Source: Chloroflexota bacterium
GTDB lineage: Bacteria > Chloroflexota > UBA6077
Reading direction: 5' to 3'
Length of the DNA stretch: 9,220 nt
Assembly (NCBI GenBank): GCA_021806765.1
Contig: JAJZQR010000207.1
Location: 1 to 9,220, forward strand
A model generated the notes under the pieces. It made no database searches, was not told where the DNA came from, and was given only the letters and a program-made list of their open reading frames with translations. Shown one piece after another: positions 6,516 through 9,220 of the stretch (position 1 is the stretch's first letter; each line of letters opens with the position of its first letter). Made by a program: the position numbers and the translations under genes.

Positions 6516-7388
6516 ATGGAGAGGCCTCAGCCGAGTGACATAAGGACAGGAGTCTACATCTGCCACTGTGGGAGCAACATCGCCGGGACCGTCCAGGTGA
6601 GCCGGTTATCCAACTTCGCGGGCCTCCTGCCCGGGGTGGCCGTTGCCCGGGACTACAAGTACATGTGCTCCAGCACCGGCCAGGAGATGATCAAGGAGGA
6701 CATCCGCCAGCGAGGTGTCAACCGGGTTGTGGTGGCGGCGTGCTCCCCGCGCATGCACGAGATGACCTTCCGCCAGGTGCTGGTCGAGGGGGGCCTGAAC
6801 CCCTATCTGCTGGCTGTGGCCAACATACGGGAGCACTGCTCCTGGATCGTGACGGATTCGGCCGAGGGGACCGAGGCCGCAAAACGGCTGATCAGAGCAG
6901 CGGTGGCGAGGGTAGCCTGGCAGGCCCCGCTGGAGGAGCGACAGGTCCCCGTGCGTCCCTCTTGTCTGGTGGTGGGCGGCGGTATCGCCGGCATCCAGGC
7001 GGCTCTGAGCATAGCTCAGGCGGGATACCAGGTCTATCTGGTGGAGAGATCGCCCTCCATCGGCGGTCGCATGGCCCAGTTGGACAAGACCTTCCCGACC
7101 CTGGACTGCTCCGCCTGCATCCTGACGCCAAAGATGGTGGCCGTGGCGAGGCAAAAGAACATCAGACTGCTCACCAACAGCGAGGTGGTCGAGGTGGCCG
7201 GCAGCGCGGGCAACTTCCACGTGAAGATCCGGCGGAACCCCCGCTACGTGGACGAGTCGAAGTGCACCGGCTGCGGCACCTGTTGGAGTGTGTGTCCGAC
7301 GCAGCGTTTCCCGGCCGACAAACTGGTAGTTAAGGGTGGCCGGGTGATCGGGAGTGGTGCCGATGATCGCCGAGGAGAGAATGGCTGA
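6516..7388 (+). CDS. hdrA: Short HdrA-like flavin/iron-sulfur protein (N-terminal half only)
   Basis: A 290-residue protein matching the N-terminal half of HdrA, usually about 650 residues. It has the HdrA N-terminal domain with conserved cysteines (C16, C18, C50 and the AACSPRMHE segment), then a Rossmann dinucleotide-binding loop GGGIAG at 154-159. The HdrA signature GGRMAQLDKTFPTLDCSAC follows, with cysteines at 198 and 201, and then one [4Fe-4S] motif C250/C253/C256/C260. The protein stops 30 residues later. The second ferredoxin motif, the second half of the FAD domain and the C-terminal ferredoxin domain of full HdrA are all missing. The start is secure (ATG with GGGAGGAGG upstream). 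The last 26 bases overlap nuoE. It may be a natural short form acting as an electron relay to NuoEF, or the result of a deletion or frameshift. I found no leftover HdrA coding sequence after it. Confidence 0.88.
   Translation: MERPQPSDIRTGVYICHCGSNIAGTVQVSRLSNFAGLLPGVAVARDYKYMCSSTGQEMIKEDIRQRGVNRVVVAACSPRMHEMTFRQVLVEGGLNPYLLAVANIREHCSWIVTDSAEGTEAAKRLIRAAVARVAWQAPLEERQVPVRPSCLVVGGGIAGIQAALSIAQAGYQVYLVERSPSIGGRMAQLDKTFPTLDCSACILTPKMVAVARQKNIRLLTNSEVVEVAGSAGNFHVKIRRNPRYVDESKCTGCGTCWSVCPTQRFPADKLVVKGGRVIGSGADDRRGENG
7350..7365 (+). promoter_or_regulatory. nuoE: Ribosome site choosing the nuoE start
   Basis: GGGAG at 7350-7354 lies 8 bases before the ATG at 7363 and favours that start. Two in-frame GTGs (7354, 7357) have no such site. 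A later ATG (7381) has AGGAG only 3 bases upstream, too close. The site lies inside the end of hdrA, so translation of the two is probably coupled. Confidence 0.55.
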
Positions 7389-7872
7389 ACGGGTTGCGGA
7401 GATCGTCAACGGCTACCCCGGGGACGGCAACGCGGCCATCGCGGTTCTCCAGGACATGCAGGCGGAGTTCCATTACCTGCCCAGGGAGGGGCTCCTCGAA
7501 GCTTCGAGGAGGTTGAAGGTTCCCCTTAGTCAGTTGTACTCCATAGCCACCTTCTACCGTGCCTTCAGCCTGGTGCCGCGAGGCGTCTACACGGTGAAGG
7601 TGTGTCTGGGGACTGCGTGCCACGTAAGGGGCGCGGTTCGCGTCCTGGAGAAGTTGGAGCGGGAGTTGGGCGTGCAGGCGGGCGGCACCACCAGCGATCT
7701 GAACTTCACCCTGGAAACGGTGAACTGCCTCGGCGCCTGTGCCCTTGGCCCGCTGGTGATGGTCGGAGGCAAGTACTTTGGGAAAATGAATCCTGCTCGG
7801 GTCAACCGCGTTCTCGACGGTTTCCGTCAAGCCAAGGGAGGGAACGCCCATGACACGGCTGCGGAGTCCTGA
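7363..7872 (+). CDS. nuoE: NuoE-like [2Fe-2S] thioredoxin-fold subunit
   Basis: A 169-residue protein of the NuoE/HoxE/HndA family, the 24-kDa [2Fe-2S] partner of NADH-oxidising NuoF. After an N-terminal helical domain (about residues 1-70, including the ATFYRAF segment), a thioredoxin-like domain carries the four cluster ligands C81, C86, C122 and C126 (CLGTAC and CLGAC). Length and motif order are normal. The most likely start is ATG 7363; starting at GTG 7354 adds three residues. It overlaps the end of hdrA by 26 bases and the start of the nuoF-like gene by 23. No other complex I subunits are visible, so it probably belongs to a soluble NAD(H)-linked complex with the Hdr proteins, comparable in parts list to Bam-type benzoyl-CoA reductase complexes or to multimeric hydrogenases and formate dehydrogenases. 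Confidence 0.93.
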   Translation: MIAEERMAERVAEIVNGYPGDGNAAIAVLQDMQAEFHYLPREGLLEASRRLKVPLSQLYSIATFYRAFSLVPRGVYTVKVCLGTACHVRGAVRVLEKLERELGVQAGGTTSDLNFTLETVNCLGACALGPLVMVGGKYFGKMNPARVNRVLDGFRQAKGGNAHDTAAES

Positions 7873-9220
7873 GGATCTGACCGCCTTCCGAGAGTCGATA
7901 CTGGCCGAGAGAGACCCAGCGCTGCCCTCGGTGGATGTCTGTGTTGGCACGGGGTGTCTGGCCAACGGCAGTGACGAGGTGCTGCTGGCTTTTCGGGAGG
8001 GGGTGGAGAAGCTAGGCCTCACCGGCAAGGTATCCGTTCATCCCACGGGTTGCCCCGGCTTCTGCGAGCGGGGGCCGCTGGTGGTGGTTCGACCGCTGGG
8101 AGTCTTCTATCAGCAAGTCTCAGCCGGCGACGTGTCCGAGATCCTCCTGGAGACGGCCGCCAATGGTCGGGTTGTGGAGCGCCTCCTGTACACGGACCCG
8201 GTGACGAAGAGACAGCAGGTCCACGAGGCCGACGTGCCCTTCTACCGCCGGCAGATGCGCGTGGCCCTGCGCCACAACGGCAAGATCGATCCGACCGACC
8301 TCAGGGACTACGTGGCCGTCGGGGGATACGAGGCAGCCGCCCGGGCCCTTACCCGGCTGTCACCCGAGGCGATCATCGAGATCGTCGAGAAGTCCGGGTT
8401 GCGGGGCCGCGGCGGGGCGGGTTTCCCCACCGGCGCCAAGTGGAGATCGTGCCGGCGGGCCTCGGGCGAGCCCAAATACGTGATCTGCAACGGCGACGAG
8501 GGCGACCCGGGCGCCTTCATGGACCGCGCCATCATGGAAGGAAACCCCCACAGTGTGCTGGAGGGCATGCTGATCGGGGCCTACGCCATCGGGGCCAACC
8601 AGGGGTTCATCTACGTCCGGGACGAGTACCCTCTAGCCGTCAACAACCTGCGTCTGGCCATTGCCCAGGCGGAGGAGCATGGCCTCGTGGGGGACGACGT
8701 GCTGGGCACCGGGTTCAGCTTTCACCCGCGGGTCACCCGAGGCGGAGGCTCCTTCGTCTGCGGGGAATCGACCGCGCTGATGGCATCGCTGGAGGGGCGG
8801 ATCGGGGAGCCCCGGGCCAAGCACGTGCACACGACGTCGAGTGGCCTCTGGGGGAAGCCCAGCAACCTGAACAACGTCGAGACCTGGAACAACGTGCCGG
8901 TGATCATCGAGCGCGGTGCCGAGTGGTATGCCGGGATAGGGACCGAGAACAGCAAGGGAACGAAGGTCTTCTCCCTGGTGGGCAAGATCAACAACACCGG
9001 CCTCGTCGAGATCCCCATGGGCGTCAGCCTTCGGGAGATAGTCTTCAACATCGGCGGCGGGGTTCCCGGTGGGAAGAAGTTCAAGGCGGTGCAGACCGGT
9101 GGACCATCGGGCGGGTGCATCCCGGAGGGGTTGCTGGACATTCCCGTCGACTTCGACCGCCTCACCGAGGTCGGGTCGATGATGGGCTCCGGCGGCATGA
9201 TAGTGATGGACGAGGACACC
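7850..9220 (+). CDS. nuoF: NuoF-like NADH/FMN subunit with N-terminal [2Fe-2S] domain (3' partial)
   Basis: The first 457 residues of a NuoF/HoxF/HndC-type NAD(H) dehydrogenase subunit; the frame is open to the window end. Residues about 25-110 form a thioredoxin-like domain with C31, C36, C68 and C72, an extra [2Fe-2S] site that plain complex I NuoF lacks but soluble hydrogenase and Bam-type relatives have. The glycine-rich GLRGRGGAGFPTGAKW (183-198) and CNGDEGDPGAF (213-223) match the NADH and FMN sites. GGGSFVCGES (298-307) is the second flavin motif, reading CGES where complex I has CGEE. An SLBB domain follows (from about residue 380). The window ends at MMGSGGMIVMDEDT, just before the expected [4Fe-4S] cysteines. 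The ATG has GGGAGGG at 7836-7842, 7 bases upstream, and overlaps nuoE by 23 bases. It probably lets NADH or NAD+ exchange electrons with the Hdr proteins. Confidence 0.95.
   Translation, partial: MTRLRSPEDLTAFRESILAERDPALPSVDVCVGTGCLANGSDEVLLAFREGVEKLGLTGKVSVHPTGCPGFCERGPLVVVRPLGVFYQQVSAGDVSEILLETAANGRVVERLLYTDPVTKRQQVHEADVPFYRRQMRVALRHNGKIDPTDLRDYVAVGGYEAAARALTRLSPEAIIEIVEKSGLRGRGGAGFPTGAKWRSCRRASGEPKYVICNGDEGDPGAFMDRAIMEGNPHSVLEGMLIGAYAIGANQGFIYVRDEYPLAVNNLRLAIAQAEEHGLVGDDVLGTGFSFHPRVTRGGGSFVCGESTALMASLEGRIGEPRAKHVHTTSSGLWGKPSNLNNVETWNNVPVIIERGAEWYAGIGTENSKGTKVFSLVGKINNTGLVEIPMGVSLREIVFNIGGGVPGGKKFKAVQTGGPSGGCIPEGLLDIPVDFDRLTEVGSMMGSGGMIVMDEDT

Noticed and set aside
6516..7388. Calling the HdrA-like protein QmoA
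   Set aside because: The HdrA N-terminal domain (CHCGSN, AACSPRMHE) and the LDCSAC signature are present, and no QmoB or Apr/Sat genes are in view.
7850..9220. Calling nuoEF part of respiratory complex I
   Set aside because: No nuoA-D or nuoG-N genes are present, and the NuoF-like protein has the extra N-terminal [2Fe-2S] domain seen in soluble complexes.

Overview
The window is a dense, all-plus-strand block of anaerobic redox genes, GC-rich by eye. It is open at both ends: the first gene has lost its start and the last its end. The genes suggest a strictly anaerobic or microaerophilic bacterium that moves electrons through iron-sulfur and flavin proteins. AGG arginine codons are frequent, and GTG and TTG starts are used. 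That would suit lineages such as Chloroflexota, Desulfobacterota or thermophilic Firmicutes, but I cannot assign a phylum from the sequence alone. No mobile element, CRISPR array, tRNA or rRNA was seen, and no stretch over about 100 bases lacks a gene.

Region 1 (1-2457) is a membrane electron-transfer module. It holds a HybA-type four-cluster ferredoxin with a C-terminal anchor (5' partial), a 10-helix HybB/NrfD-family quinone-interacting membrane protein overlapping it by one base, and a small unrecognised membrane protein. The catalytic partner (hydrogenase, molybdopterin enzyme or other) would lie upstream and is not visible.

Region 2 (2458-5038) is an unusual two-component pair. A regulator carries an Lrp/AsnC DNA-binding half fused to a complete response-regulator receiver. 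A multi-helix membrane histidine kinase follows, whose membrane domain carries a motif like the quinone-sensing GGxxNPF loop of RegB/PrrB. A candidate sigma70-type promoter precedes the pair, and a good hairpin lies between the two genes.

Region 3 (5031-9220) starts inside the end of the kinase gene. It encodes HdrC, HdrB, a strikingly short HdrA-like protein (290 residues, first half only), a NuoE-like [2Fe-2S] protein and a NuoF-like NADH/FMN subunit (3' partial). The hdrC/hdrB, hdrA/nuoE and nuoE/nuoF pairs overlap, so this looks like one translationally coupled operon.

Inferred working model: a cytoplasmic NAD(H)-linked heterodisulfide-reductase-like complex is encoded beside a quinone-linked membrane module, and a redox-sensing kinase with an Lrp-type response regulator may match its expression to the quinone pool. 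The most noteworthy points are the Lrp-receiver fusion, the half-length HdrA joined to NuoEF, and the RegB-like motif in the adjacent kinase.
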